The notes under the pieces were generated by a model. It was given only the letters and a program-made list of their open reading frames with translations. It was not told the origin of the DNA and searched no databases. The position numbers and the translations under genes are program-made. Below are positions 47,346-59,211 of a DNA stretch of 64,000 bases, in pieces; positions within the stretch are counted from its first letter, which is position 1, and every line of letters starts with the position of its first letter. The DNA comes from Metamycoplasma cloacale (lineage in GTDB: Bacteria; Bacillota_I; Bacilli_A; Mycoplasmatales; Metamycoplasmataceae). The DNA lies in contig NZ_LR215049.1 of assembly GCF_900660735.1 (NCBI RefSeq), positions 496,001 through 560,000 of the forward strand, in the 5' to 3' direction.

Positions 47346-47675
47346 AATTATGGTTCCTTTCAAGTAAATAATTCTTAAAGAATTATAGCACAAAAGACTA
47401 TACAAAAATTGACATACAAAATTTGGTCAAAAAATTAAAGAAATTTATTCTTAAAAATATTAATTTCAGATATAAAAAAATTTCCCCTTTTCAAAGAAAA
47501 TTGTTATTTTATGAAAACACAACTAAAAATTATAATACAAAATCATTACAAAATGGGCGTAATCGCTTAAATATCATAAATTTCCCAACATAGTTTTGTA
47601 ATAATCAAGATTATCATTGAATACTAATAATTTAATTTATTATTAAATTAGTTATTTAAGAAAGGATTATTTATA
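47346..47675. other. 330-bp divergent intergenic region between gyrA and a + strand lipoprotein gene
   Basis: It holds the gyrA promoter (47382-47387, - strand) and, for the + strand gene, an AAAGGA ribosome binding site at 47660-47665. A + strand TATAAT at 47531-47536 would give a 5' leader of about 130 bases. Just upstream of the lipoprotein is an imperfect inverted repeat (ctaataatttaat ... attaaattag, 47624-47652). No gene or RNA gene is recognised. Confidence 0.5.
47382..47387 (-). promoter_or_regulatory. Extended -10 box of gyrA
   Basis: TGCTATAAT on the - strand (extended -10 form), 36 bases upstream of ATG 47345. Confidence 0.6.
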
Positions 47676-50465
47676 ATGAAATTAAAAAAATTTTTATTAG
47701 GTTTTGTTTCGCTTGCAACGCTCGCAACAACACCTATAGCAGCTATCTCTTGTGGAAATAAATTAAGTCAGGAAGAATTAACTAAATCAGTTAATTCAGT
47801 TGTTGTATCATTAACCAAAACCGATGCAACAGTAGAGGAAATTTTAAATAATAACAGCTTAGTTTCTTTAACTACAAAAGATACCAAAGTCAATATTGTA
47901 AAAGATTCTATAACTAAAAAGGATGAACAAAGTGTTAATGTTACTTATCACGTTGTTGATAAAAACTACAAAGACAATGTATCAAAAACAGTAACAGTTG
48001 TACTACAAGCTCAACCTGTGACGCCACCAACACCAGAAACACCTGAAGTAACTAGACTAACAGCTGATGAACTAACTACATTGTTAAATAGTGCGACAGT
48101 TGTTTTAACAAATAGCGAATCAAATGCTGATGATGTTGTTGCAAATCATGGTTTACTAACATTAACTGTTGATACAACAAAAGTTAATGGCGCTATAACT
48201 GCTGTTGAAAAGGCAGATGATACACATGTAAATGTTTCTATTCAACTAACTGACAAAAATTTTGCAAATAATCAATCAAGTGTTCGTATTGTTTCAATAG
48301 AAACCGCAGCTCCTCTTGTAAGATTAACAGCTGAACAATTAAAAGAACAACTAGATGCTATTACCATTTCAATATCAGGTGAAAATTCAACATATGAAGA
48401 TATTAATGCAAATCACAATTTAGTTCTTGCAACGGGTCATAATGCATCAATTGTTAAATTTGCAATTGAATCAATCTCAAAAGAATCAGATACAGAAGTG
48501 AATATTACTTATAAAGTAATTGATAAAGCTGATGAAACAAACATTTCTGAAACCAAAACAGTTAGTCAAACAGTTTATTCATCATTTAAAAAAGAAGTTG
48601 ATAAGAAAGTTGAAACATTAACAGTTGATTCAACATCAGAAAACTATCAATTAGCTTCTGATCTACAATTAAGTGAAGTTATAGTTAAAGATGGTGAAAA
48701 TGCTTTATCTGCAATGTATGAAATTAAAAATATGGCATTTATTAATGAAACTGCAACAGAAGAAGAATTAAATGGTGGATATAGAGAAGTCAAATTTGTT
48801 ATTTCAAGAGAAGGAGTTGATTCAAAAGAAGTAACAAAAAGTGTCGAACTATTCCCAACTGATACAAATGTTATTTTAGCTCAAAAAGAAAAATTAAAAA
48901 ATAATGGTTATGTATTGATTAATACATACAACGTTGAAGCTAAATTAAAAGAATTAAGCGACGGTGATCTACTATCATTTGATTTCAAAACAGGAACTTT
49001 ATTCACTGGTAAATGAAATACTCCTGAAAAATTAGATATCTTTAAATTAAAAGAAGGTCTAAGTCTATCAAGCGATACAAACTTATGATCTGAATTTGAC
49101 GAAACATTTGCAAAAAGTGCAGCAAGAAACAAAGTATTATTAAATAAATTAGATAACAATCAATACAAAATTACTTTCTATTTAGGTAAATTCTCATATG
49201 TAAAAACAGAACAAAGAATTGATCTTGAACCAGTTGAACTAACATTTAGTTTAGCTCTTCCCTCAAAAGACGTTCTAGATGCTAAAGCAGCTGAAATTGA
49301 AAAATCATTTGAATACACCGATAAAGCAAATGTATATTCAAATGATGCAGTTGAAGATAATATTGTAAAACCTGAAATTAATATTGAAGGTGCAAAAATC
49401 AATATCAACAATTTTGCAAAAGATGCTTCAAACAATTCAATCTCATTCAACTACACAATTAGCTATACAGATAGTGCTGGTACAACTGTATACAGTGATT
49501 CAAAACATGTAACTATCAATGGCTTTAAAGAAACTGAATTAGGTACAATCCTAAATACATTAACAGTTGATTACTCAAGCAAGAATCAATCTCCATCAGC
49601 TACAAGTGATACAAACAATATCACTATTCAAAAAGATGGTTCTGAATACATTCCTGAAGAAGGTATTACTTTAACTAAAGAAATAGTTGCTGAAAAAGCT
49701 AATGACGTTGATGGAACCATAACTGTTAAAATAACATTAACAAAAGATGAAATGCCAATTTCAAAAGAATATATAATTACTGGTTTTACTACAAGTTCAT
49801 TAAATCTTGAAGATTTAATTACAAAAATTTCAGTTGAACTAATTAACGTTGAAAACAAATCAGAAACCCTAGCTTCAACAATCACAGAAGCAAACTTAAA
49901 TGTTACCGAACCTTCAGGTAATCTTTCAAAAGTAGTTGTTTCACATCAATTAACCGCTACTGACGAACTTGGAAAACTTGTTGTAAAAACAACTATAACT
50001 AAAGATGAACAAACTCAAAGCAAAGAAACAACATTTGATGGATTTAAAATTCATAAATCAGATGCTACATTGTTAAATGAAATGAGAGAAAAAGCTAAAA
50101 CCAATACTCTTTTAAATGTAACTTCATGATCTGCTTTATTAGAAGAAGTGGCGAAAAGAAAAGGTTATAAACCAAATGGTGGTTTATATATTCAAAATGG
50201 TACATTTAAAGTTGGTGTTAAGAGTGCTGATGCAAAAAGCAGCGACATCGTATTAGACATTATTTTTCAAGATGAAGCAATGAATAATGAACCAAGATAT
50301 AAACAATTACTACTAAACAATATGTTATATAGTGGAACACAAGCAAACAGAAAAGCACTAAATCCTAAAAAAACAGATGAAGGTTGAAAAATTGATTTTA
50401 TTATTCCTTTCTCAGATGAAGACAAAGGTGATACATACACAATTATCGTTCCTAATCAAGCATAA
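47676..50465 (+). CDS. Surface lipoprotein with lipoprotein-17-type repeats
   Basis: 929 aa. Signal peptide and lipobox IAAISC (Cys26), so exported and lipid-anchored. Three N-terminal repeats of about 80 residues (about 31-108, 127-208, 217-299) share the scheme LTxxxLxxxLNSxxVxL, then a Val/Ile-rich strand. The second half has modules ending in INGFK, ITGF and FDGFK, the usual end of the mycoplasma lipoprotein-associated type-17 domain; a final 130 residues close the protein. ATG follows AAAGGA. Such proteins are common, often multi-copy, surface antigens of unknown role. It is on the + strand, against the direction of neighbouring housekeeping genes, and ends in a strong terminator. Confidence 0.88.
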
Positions 50466-50476
50466 AAATACTAATT

Positions 50477-50500
50477 AAAAAGAGCTCTTGCTCTTTTTTT
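50477..50500 (+). terminator. Terminator of the type-17-domain lipoprotein gene
   Basis: Stem AAAAAGAGC/GCTCTTTTT, loop TCTT, followed by T run, 11 bases after the stop codon. Confidence 0.9.
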
Positions 50501-50589
50501 ATTTCAATTATATTGAAATTTATTTAAAAATGTTAAAAAGCAATTAAAATATAATATCTAAATAATTTCGAATTGATGAGGGAGAAAAA

Positions 50590-53500
50590 ATGAAGAGACG
50601 TAATAAATTATTCCTAATATTATCACCAGTTGTTGGCGCAATTCCTTTTGCTTTAATTAGTGCCAAAATTTTGCCAACCGATTTGCAAGATGAGACTCAT
50701 GAGTTAAAAGAAAACGTTAGAGTTGATTGAAATGATTGAATGTCAGATCTAAATGACAATAAACGTCTTGCAGATTTAAGTCTGCCTGGTACCCATGATT
50801 CAGCAATGTTCAGCGGTAAGGGTATTGTGTGATCTTTTGGTTGACCTTATGCATGAACACAATCAAGAAATTTTGATAACCAATTGAAAATGGGGATTAG
50901 ATTTTTTGATATAAGAGTTGGTAGAACCTCAGATTTAGGAATTAGACATGGGGCCGCTTGATCTCAAACTCAATTAGAACCTTTACTAGATAATTTTGTT
51001 AAATTTTTAACAGAACACCCAACTGAATTCATTATTTTTAGAATTAAAGATGAAAATGAATCAGTTAATAGTAGAGATACACAATGGGAAAGTTGATTGC
51101 TAAATGTTTTAGAAAAACCAAAATATCAAAACTTCTTCTTCAACAATAGTCAAAGAGACAAAAACATCAATCCCACTGTAAAACAACTAAGAGGGAAAAT
51201 GTTTATGTTTAACCATTTCCATCATCTAATCAATCAGGACCCTAAATGAGGAAATGTATGAAGAAATTCCCACCTATTACAACAAGATCTTTACAACACA
51301 AAGCATGAAACTAAAGAGGAATTAGTTAAGGAATTTCTTGAAGAAGCCAATAAAAATGATGATGGAAGAAAATATTATGTCAATTTCGTAAGTAGAGCAA
51401 ATTCAGAAAAACCAGAACATACATCAAGAGCATTAAATCCAAAAATTTATGAATATTTAGTAAATAATCCTCAACTATATAAACTTGGAACTGTTGTAAT
51501 GGATTTCCCTGGTATATCTTTAGTTGGGGAAATAATTAAAAGAAACTTCTACTACACCAATGGCCAAATATCAAGAAATGTACTTGGCCCATTACAACAT
51601 TCAAACGAAAGAGAATTTCAAGATATTATCGATTATACCAATACAATTAGTGTTCCTTCATCTGTAAATGGTATGAATGTCAATGTTTATATCAACGATC
51701 AACTAACACAAACCCTTAACAATATTCAAAATAGTATTGCATTAAATAATAAATTAGTTTATGGACAAAAAGTATCATTGGAATTTTTTAAATTAACACC
51801 AAAAAATCAATTCTACGAATCAAGAAAATATAATGAATTCACAATTACCAAATATGTAACATGAGATAAAACGTTTGTAAACCATATTAATCAATTAATT
51901 GTCAAACTTCAAAATGTTAAAAAACTATATGATGCAGATAATGACATTTATAATGATATTAAAACGTTAATAGACAATGCTTTCATTACCCCTTTAACTG
52001 AACTATATGATAACAAAATCAAAAATGATACAACAATTCAAACCTTCAATGATTTACTAAATAAATCACAAATTTGAGAAAAATGATATGGTTCTCAAGG
52101 ATTAGCAATAATTAATTCATATATGGAAAATTTATCAAAAATTGATAATATCTTCAATCAAAACAATCTTTTAAATTCAGAATTATTGGCAGCATACACT
52201 CAATTTAAAGAAACAATTAATAACAAAATTAAAGCTTTTAATAGCGAACTACCTAGTTTAACAAATGAAGCTTTTGAAGAAAAATATAGTGCAATAATTA
52301 ATACATTAAATGATGTTGCAACAATTTATAATTTCATTAATTCAATTAATCCATATGTCAAACCAACTGAATCATTTGTAAATAGCGATTGAGAGATTTG
52401 AAACAATTACAACTGATTAATTGAACACGCAAAAAATGAAATTATAATTCAATGTTCAAAAAATATTGAAGTTATTAATAAGTTATTTAATTTTGAACTT
52501 CAAGATGTAATTAATAATTCATTAATTGAAAAACAAATTATATTCTTCACTGAACAATTGGGTCAATTTGATAACTTCAGCAGAGATCTAAATACTTTAC
52601 ATAAATCTTCTATCTATAACAACCAATGAAATACATTGCAAGCTGAAGTCGTGAAACAAATTAATAACATCAATTCATATAATTTAAAAAATATTAAGGA
52701 ATCAATTAAAAAATACGAACTAATTGTTAACCAAACAAATCAAATACTTGCAAACAATTCTTTTGCAAATGACAATAGAAATTATGTTTCAAATGAATTA
52801 ATTAATAAATATCAACAATTATTTGAAGAATTACAAAATGTTAGTCAATTAACTGATTATAACTATGATAATCATTTAGATTTAATAAATAACATCAAGA
52901 ACCTTAAAACAGAAATTAGTTTAGAAAAACAAAGAACTATAATTAAAAGTCAAATCAGCAATTTAGATGTTCCTTTATTATTTATTAATCAATATAGAAC
53001 TGATGTTGCGGAGATTAACGATATTGATGCATTAAATGCTAAATTTAATGCAATTCAAGAAGATGCAAAACTTCATCTAAACAGTAGTTATTTAAATGGC
53101 TTTAATAACTTATCAGATAATCAATACAATCATTATTTAAATCTAATTAAAGTTTCTACTACTGAATTAGAATTACAAAACAACGCGGAAGAAGTATCTA
53201 AATTATCAAGCGAAATTACTGTAAGCAATACTATAAATAATGAATACAATTCATTGAGACAAAGCGAAAAATTCTTAAAAATCAAACAAGAATATATCAA
53301 TGATCTGGAAGAAATTATTTTAGATATTAATAGTTATAAAACTAAAGAAACCAATCACTCTGTTCTTAAAAAATATAATGATAAATTTAAAACTATTTTA
53401 GAAAATGCATTTAATGATTTAATTGTTGAAAAGACAGACCCAAACGAACCTCCTATGACTAATCCGCCTTCAACCAATGAAAATGAAGGGGAAAATTCAA

Positions 53501-54462
53501 ACAATGGTGATTCAGAATCATCAAATTCTACAACAACACCTCCTGACACAACAGAATCTGGTTCAGAATCTAATGAGGCCAATACAGAAACAGAAAATGG
53601 AGAAACCAATATATCTCCAGAACCGGGTACTGATACTAGTTCAAACATCGACACTGAAGAAAAAGAAACAACAAGTAATGATGGTGCGACAACTGATTCA
53701 ACAGAAACAGATTCACAACCCGATACAAATGAAGGGGAAGACAATTCTTCATCTTCTAGTTCAAATGATACTACCCAACCAGGGGAACCAAACACAGAAA
53801 CAACAGAACCTTCTGATAACAAAAATTCAATTGAAGAAATTAAACAATTAAACAACGAATTAATTCAAAACATTGAAAAATACATCAGCGAAAACCTTGC
53901 TGAATTCCCTGGCTTAATCAATAAATTAAATGCTGCAATGGAAGAAAATAAAATTAAATTTAACAATGAAAATGCAACATTTGATGAATTAAAACTAGCA
54001 TATGATAATTTATTATTATCATTAGAAGAAAGCAAAATTCAATACAATCAATTCAAAAACAACAATAGTGGTAATTCAATGACAACACATATTGTTTTAT
54101 CAGTGGTTGTTCCTGTTATTGTCTTTGCTGTATTGTTAATTAGTTTAACTTTATATTTCAAAAACAAGAAAAAAATAAGGCTAAATAAACCTTATTTTTT
54201 ATATTCTTGCAATCTGTTTAATGCATTGATATATATTTCCAGTGAATCTCTAATTTCTGTAAAAGAGAAAGCTTCATTAGGACCATGCATTAAATGCATC
54301 ATTTTAGTTGAACCGAATGCGACACATTGATCTAACAATCTAGCATATGTTCCACCACCAATTGCAAGCGGTTCTTCATTTGCATTATGTTTTTCGTTGT
54401 ATGTATCCATTAAAATTGACACCAATGGATCGTCTTTTGGAATATATTTAGCTGGTTTATAA
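50590..54462 (+). CDS. Anchored PI-specific phospholipase C-like surface protein
   Basis: The frame starts at ATG 50590 (GGGAG upstream) with a signal-type hydrophobic segment (7-25). Residues about 45-340 are a bacterial PI-PLC X-type domain: LPGTHDSA (His69), FFDIRVG (Asp107, Arg109) and IRHGAAW (His120) supply both catalytic His and the metal/phosphate residues. Then come about 600 residues of helical sequence, a Ser/Thr/Glu/Pro-rich linker (about 951-1077), a short helix and a transmembrane anchor (about 1165-1190). The natural end is expected at the basic KNKKK followed by TAA, but seven A at 54169-54175 keep the frame open through the terminator and 271 bases into antisense pepV, to TAA 54462 (1290 aa). 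A one-base deletion gives about 1196 aa. PI-PLC cleaves phosphatidylinositol or GPI anchors; the substrate here is unproven. Confidence 0.8.
54169..54200. terminator. Bidirectional terminator between the PI-PLC-like gene and pepV
   Basis: Stem AAAAAATAAGG/CCTTATTTTTT, 11 bp, with a 9-base loop, flanked by A and T runs. It lies between two convergent genes and contains the pepV stop codon. Confidence 0.85.
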
Positions 54463-55541
54463 CCTAATAACTTAACTGAAATATTCTTATCTAAATTATT
54501 TAAATATGTCTCTAATAAATTACTTACTTCTTTTGAATGTGAAACAGGTACTCTTAAATCAAAACTTAAATCAAGGGTTTTATCTGTTGTTCTAATCATT
54601 CCTAAATTTGCAGATAAACTTCCTGAAAAATCAGTAAAGTTGGGAAAAACATTGTTCATTTCAAATGTTCCTTGGAATGTCTCTTGAATAAATTTTAAAA
54701 CTGAACTATTTTTGCATTCTTCAATTAAAGCTAATGATTTCAATAATTTTAAAATGGCATTATCGCCTTTATGAGGTGTTGAACCATGTCCACCAATTCC
54801 TTTTACAATTACTTCATTTGTATTAATTGTTAAATCGCTGTCTTTAATATTAATTAATTTGTGATTTAGATTTTTAATTGATACTCTATCCGGAATTTGA
54901 TTAATTACATCTCCACCATGAATATCTAGATTTGCAATTTTAGGAAAACTAATTTGTACATGGTAAACTAATTTTTCTGCATAAATCAATGGTCATTCAC
55001 CGTCCGGTGTATAAGCAATATAAGGAGCTGGAAAATCTTGTAAATAGAATTTCATTGATTTCATAGTTGTTTCTTCGCTTAAGCCAAAAATTAATCTAAT
55101 TGATCAATCTTTAGCTAATAAATTATTATCTTTAATATATTTCATTGCGTAAATATTGATAATTGCTGGACCTTTATCATCTAAAGAACCACGTCCAAAA
55201 ATTTCATTTTCAGTAATTAAAGGTTTGAAGGCATCTGAAATTCATTGACTTTCATCACCTGATGGAACAACATCAAGGTGGGCCATAATTCCAATTTGTT
55301 TCTCGCCTTCACCAATTTCTACATAACCATAACGATTTTTTGGATCCTTATATGTTTTAAAACCAAAGGATTTACCTAAATTTAAAGCATAATTACATGC
55401 TTTATCAACTTCAATCCCAAAAGGATATTCTGACTCTAGATTTTCTTCTGAAACTGATTTAATAGCACAGATATTAGCAATATGTTGAACCATTTCTTTA
55501 AATTCAACATCGTTTTGTTGATAATGAATATATTTCTTCAT
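54192..55541 (-). CDS. pepV: M20-family dipeptidase (PepV type)
   Basis: 449 aa zinc metallopeptidase that splits dipeptides in the cytoplasm. Motifs in order: IGIMAHLDVVPSGD (metal His and Asp), FGRGSLDDKGP (bridging Asp), FGLSEETT (catalytic Glu and metal Glu), YTPDGEWP (metal Asp) and the GGTYAR and HGPNEAF segments near the end (last metal His). A lid domain lies between. Length fits PepV. ATG 55541 follows GAGGT at 6 bases; an ATG 11 codons upstream (55574) has no such site. It is alone between terminators. With pepC it forms a peptide-use pair. Confidence 0.93.
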
Positions 55542-55580
55542 TGTATACCTCTTTCTATGAATAAATTGTATCAATAATTA

Positions 55581-55608
55581 AAAAACTAGAACATAGTTCT
55601 AGCTTTTT
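55581..55608 (-). terminator. Terminator of the second endonuclease I lipoprotein gene
   Basis: Perfect stem CTAGAAC/GTTCTAG, loop ATA, with T runs on the - strand side; the stop codon is inside the stem. Confidence 0.8.
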
Positions 55609-57458
55609 ACAACATTCAATGCAACACCACGGTTAGTAAATTGATAATTTGCGTTATTTCCAAAGATAACATCAACTAATTCAGGATAATCTGTAAATGG
55701 GTTTCTAACAACTTGTCTTGAAGCAACTCCATTGTTTCTATCTAAATCAAATTGATCAACTGGATCCATTCTGTGTCATGCTAACATAGTTTTTAGAAAC
55801 GCAGGTGATATTGTATTTTTTGAATCAATAAAGAATCTTTGCGCTGATTCATTTGATCTTAAGTTTCTATCTCTGTATGTAAATGCTACATATAGAAATG
55901 CTCTCGCAACATCTCCTTTAAATTCATCAATAACTTCTGTTACTGGTTTTCCATCTTCAGCAGATGTTCCAACTTTTGTACCATTCAATGAAGTATATGT
56001 TGCTCTAGTAACAGTTCCAAATGGATAATTACTATGTCTTGCATTAACTACTTTATCAGTTGGTCATACGTGATGAGCATCGTTTCTCATTGGCGCTGCT
56101 TTACCGAATCATGATTGAGCAACTAAATGCTCTCTGTTCATTCCTTCACCTTCTCTTGAACCAACATCACGATATTTACCATGTCAGAATACAAATGGGT
56201 CATTACCTTTTGGGTTTTCACCATAAATATCCATTACACTTCCATCTTTTTCGTAATATTTATCTACAAAGGCATATTTGTATGTTTCAAATAAGTCGTT
56301 GTATCCTAAAACGTGTTCTCTATTTTTCTTTTGAATAGTGAATAAATTATTAATTAAAGCATCTCCGCTTAACCCATTTAATGATGAATAGTAATTATCA
56401 GATTCATTGTAAACTATTGAATTGTGTTTATTTAATGAACCATTGTCATTTGATGAATTATCCGGATTTGGAGTAGGTGTTGGAGTAGGAATTTCGGGTT
56501 CCGGTTCTGGTTGAGGCTGTGGTTCTGGAGTAACGTTTGGATTATCAATAATTGTAGGTAATTTGCCTAAATCTGAAGTTGATAAAGATTGAGAAGCAAT
56601 TGCATCAACATTTCTTCCTTTAAATAAACCTACCTTATGTTTGAAAATAATATTTCCATTAACTATTTCAAAGCTTATTTTTTTATTAATATCGTTTCAA
56701 GAACCTTTTGAATAATAAGGTTGTTCTGCATTAGCTAATTCATAGTTTGTATTTGGAAAAATATCGTTAATTAATTCTAAAACAACTGAATATGTGCTCG
56801 AATCTCTTCAGTTGATTTTTGTTCCCGCTGGGTGAGAAACTATTTTTTTAGATCTATAGTCATATTCAAATTCATGTGAATTATTTACTGCATAGTAAAA
56901 TAGTTTTTCACTTCCTGAAACCATTCTTAAATTGTTTCTCATTAACTTAACCATTTTTTCTAATTCAGCAATTTCTGGATTAGATGGTTCTGGAGTTGGA
57001 GTCGGAATTTCGGGTTCTGGTTCGGGTTTCGGGTTTGGGTTTGCCGGTTGCTCTGGGTTTGATGGATTTGGAGTTGTCTCCGGATTTACTGGTTGTTCAG
57101 GATCATTGTTTGAATTTGAATTTCCTTTTGATACAGCAAATTCAATAATTTTAAAATTTGTCTCTTTTAAAGAGGCTTTGTCTATGATTTTTACTTTTAA
57201 GATTATTTTGTTTGATTGTTTATTAACAATTTCTTTTACTACATTAAATTTTGAATTTGGAACAAATGTAGCAATGAAATCGTTTGATGATATTTCATCT
57301 ATTGATTTTCCGTTCACTTCATCAGAAAGAGTGAAATTTGCCGCAAGCAATTGGTTTTTCATTTCTTCTTCTAATGTTTGACCACATGAAATCATAGAAA
57401 TTGGAGCAAATAACATAGGTAATGTTATTAATCCGAAGATTAATTTATGATGCTTCAT
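55599..57458 (-). CDS. Endonuclease I-family nuclease lipoprotein, longer paralogue
   Basis: 619 aa. Signal peptide with lipobox ISMISC (Cys25). The N-terminal part is a Lys/Asn-rich domain, a Pro/Glu-rich linker (about 120-170), a second domain (about 180-300) and another Pro-rich linker (about 310-345). The C-terminal nuclease domain starts near residue 380: NREHLVAQSW (His about 443), DAHHVWPTD, SNYPFG, GDVARAFLY and the end GVALNVVKS. It is highly similar to the 397-aa lipoprotein at 230-1423 over the last 200 residues, down to ELVDVIFGN. The extra length is the linker and second domain. A surface DNase is the likely role. Confidence 0.88.
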
Positions 57459-57518
57459 ATATAAAAGTTCCTTTGTGTATGATTAATATAATTCTACTAT
57501 TTTTAATTGCTTTATTAT

Positions 57519-57547
57519 AAAAAACGAAATAACTCAAACGCTATTTC
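57519..57547 (-). terminator. Terminator of the pncB-membrane protein unit
   Basis: On the - strand GAAATA pairs with TATTTC (loop about 10), followed by G and six T. It overlaps the stop codon of the 215-aa membrane protein gene. Confidence 0.65.
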
Positions 57548-58188
57548 ATTTCTTGTACAAAATCATCAGTAAAGTGAATAATTTCACGCAATTTATCAAA
57601 ATAAATTTGGTATTTTTTATATTCACCTCTTAATAAAAATTTGCTATTCATTGATTTCATAAAATCAATTGCTAGATAGACGTCAAAATATTGATAATAT
57701 TTCTTAACTTCTACAATCATTAATAAAATCAATAAATTCAATTTATGTGAATGAATTTCTAAATCAGGTCTTTTAAATGATTTTCTTTCAAAATTAATCA
57801 TATATGCATAAAAAATATTTCTTGATTCAACATCCATTGGTTCAACTGTTTGTTTTAACTCATTTAATGTATTTAATTCATCTTCACTGAATTGTGTTCC
57901 TGCATCAATATTTTCGAGGTATTTATCAACGTCAATTGCATTCTTTCTAAAAATATTTTCTTTTTTAACAATAAACATTATTTTTACAACTATTAAGATA
58001 AATAAAAGTAATGAAATAACTCCAAAAACATAGCAAGTAATTACAGATGCGTTATTTATATAACCTAAAACTTGGTTAGCAGCTAATATTAAAATAACTC
58101 CAATTACTAAAAAAGCTGCAATAATTAAAATGATTAAGAAATCAAGGGGTGTAAATTTTGTTTTTCTTCTCTCTACATTATTTTCCAT
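57541..58188 (-). CDS. Two-helix membrane protein of unknown function
   Basis: 215 aa. A short basic start (ENNVERRKTK), two transmembrane helices (about 17-38 and 47-73), then about 140 charged, helical, probably cytoplasmic residues (KENIFRKNAIDVDKYLE, acidic stretches, Tyr-rich end). I do not recognise a family. ATG follows directly on the pncB stop (TAAATG), so it is translated with pncB. A role near NAD salvage or membrane tethering is a weak inference from this coupling only. Confidence 0.7.
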   Translation of the reverse strand: MENNVERRKTKFTPLDFLIILIIAAFLVIGVILILAANQVLGYINNASVITCYVFGVISLLLFILIVVKIMFIVKKENIFRKNAIDVDKYLENIDAGTQFSEDELNTLNELKQTVEPMDVESRNIFYAYMINFERKSFKRPDLEIHSHKLNLLILLMIVEVKKYYQYFDVYLAIDFMKSMNSKFLLRGEYKKYQIYFDKLREIIHFTDDFVQEMK

Positions 58189-59187
58189 TTATTCTACCTT
58201 CAATTCAATTAAGTTAGGATTCTTTAGATAACCACGTCCTGCTTTAGCAACTTTTTTGCCATTAATCAATGTAGCATCAGCACTAAAATTAATATTAATA
58301 TTTAACATAAAAGCACCAACTCCGTATGTATCAACTGGTGTTTTTTCTGCTTCAAATTCAGCAATACGAGCTGGATTAAAACCACTTGAAACAGTTATTT
58401 TTACATGCTCACCACCGTTTAAATCAAGTGCTTCACGTAAACGTTTTACTTGTGTTGGAGTAACACCGAATTCTGCTTCGCCTTCTGTAAACATTTTGTC
58501 AATCATTGCTTTTGATGTATCGATTCTGACACCTTTTAATTCCTTACCAAATTTCTTTAAACAAGCAAGAGAGTCAGAAATTACATCGTTGTGAAAATCA
58601 ACTAATGCAACTAATGGATCTTCTGGGAATGTTTTGTGATATGCTTCACAAGCTTTAACTAAATCTCCTTCAAACATTTGAATTAATGCATGAGGCATTG
58701 AACCATATGTTCTTGAATGATCGTGATTAGATGATAATAATGTTGAATGATTTTTAATGCCACCGACTTCAATTGCGTAAGCATCACGTTCTTGATTAAT
58801 GTAATGATCAGCACGATCTGTCATACTTACAACAGTTTTACCATTTGCGGCTTTTACTACATGATAAGCATTTGTAGCAATTGATGTCTGTCTAGCTAGA
58901 ATTCCGTCAATAATTCCTTCTCAAATTCCAAATTCGTAATATGGACCTTCTAATTCAAGTGCTACTTCACGGTTATTAATAATTGAGCCTTCTGGTAGAT
59001 ATCTAATTGTATATTTAGTAATGTCAGTTTTTTCTTTTAATAATGTCAATACTTCATTCATACCGCACAATTTAACATCATTATGTCTTTGAAAGAATTG
59101 TAATGTGATAATGTCATCTTTATGATATTTTTTAGCAATTTTTTGTGTTTTATAAAAATATATAGAAATACGATCTTTTAAATTCAT
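58189..59187 (-). CDS. pncB: Nicotinate phosphoribosyltransferase
   Basis: 332 aa. The enzyme makes nicotinate mononucleotide from nicotinate and PRPP, the entry of NAD salvage; mycoplasmas lack de novo NAD synthesis. Features: GRHNDVKLCGMNEV-like N-terminus, LEGPYYEFGIWEGIIDGILARQTSI, HALIQMFEGDL, PLVALVDFHND, KGVRIDTS (PRPP/NMN site) and KITVSSGFN near the end, then AFMLNI. Slightly short of the 380-aa norm. I start at ATG 59187, 8 bases after AGGA; ATG 59193 in the same frame is only 2 bases from it. A palindrome lies 25 bases upstream. Immediately followed by a small membrane protein gene. Confidence 0.9.
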
Positions 59188-59211
59188 ATTCATCTTCCTT
59201 TATGTTTAATA

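Noticed and set aside
47401-47437. TTGACA at 47409-47414 as a + strand promoter for the lipoprotein
   Set aside because: No -10 box follows at 16-18 bases.
53355-53855. Long antisense reading frame opposite the Ser/Thr-rich linker
   Set aside because: Composition (Ser, Val, Glu) mirrors the low-complexity + strand region; no start site or family.
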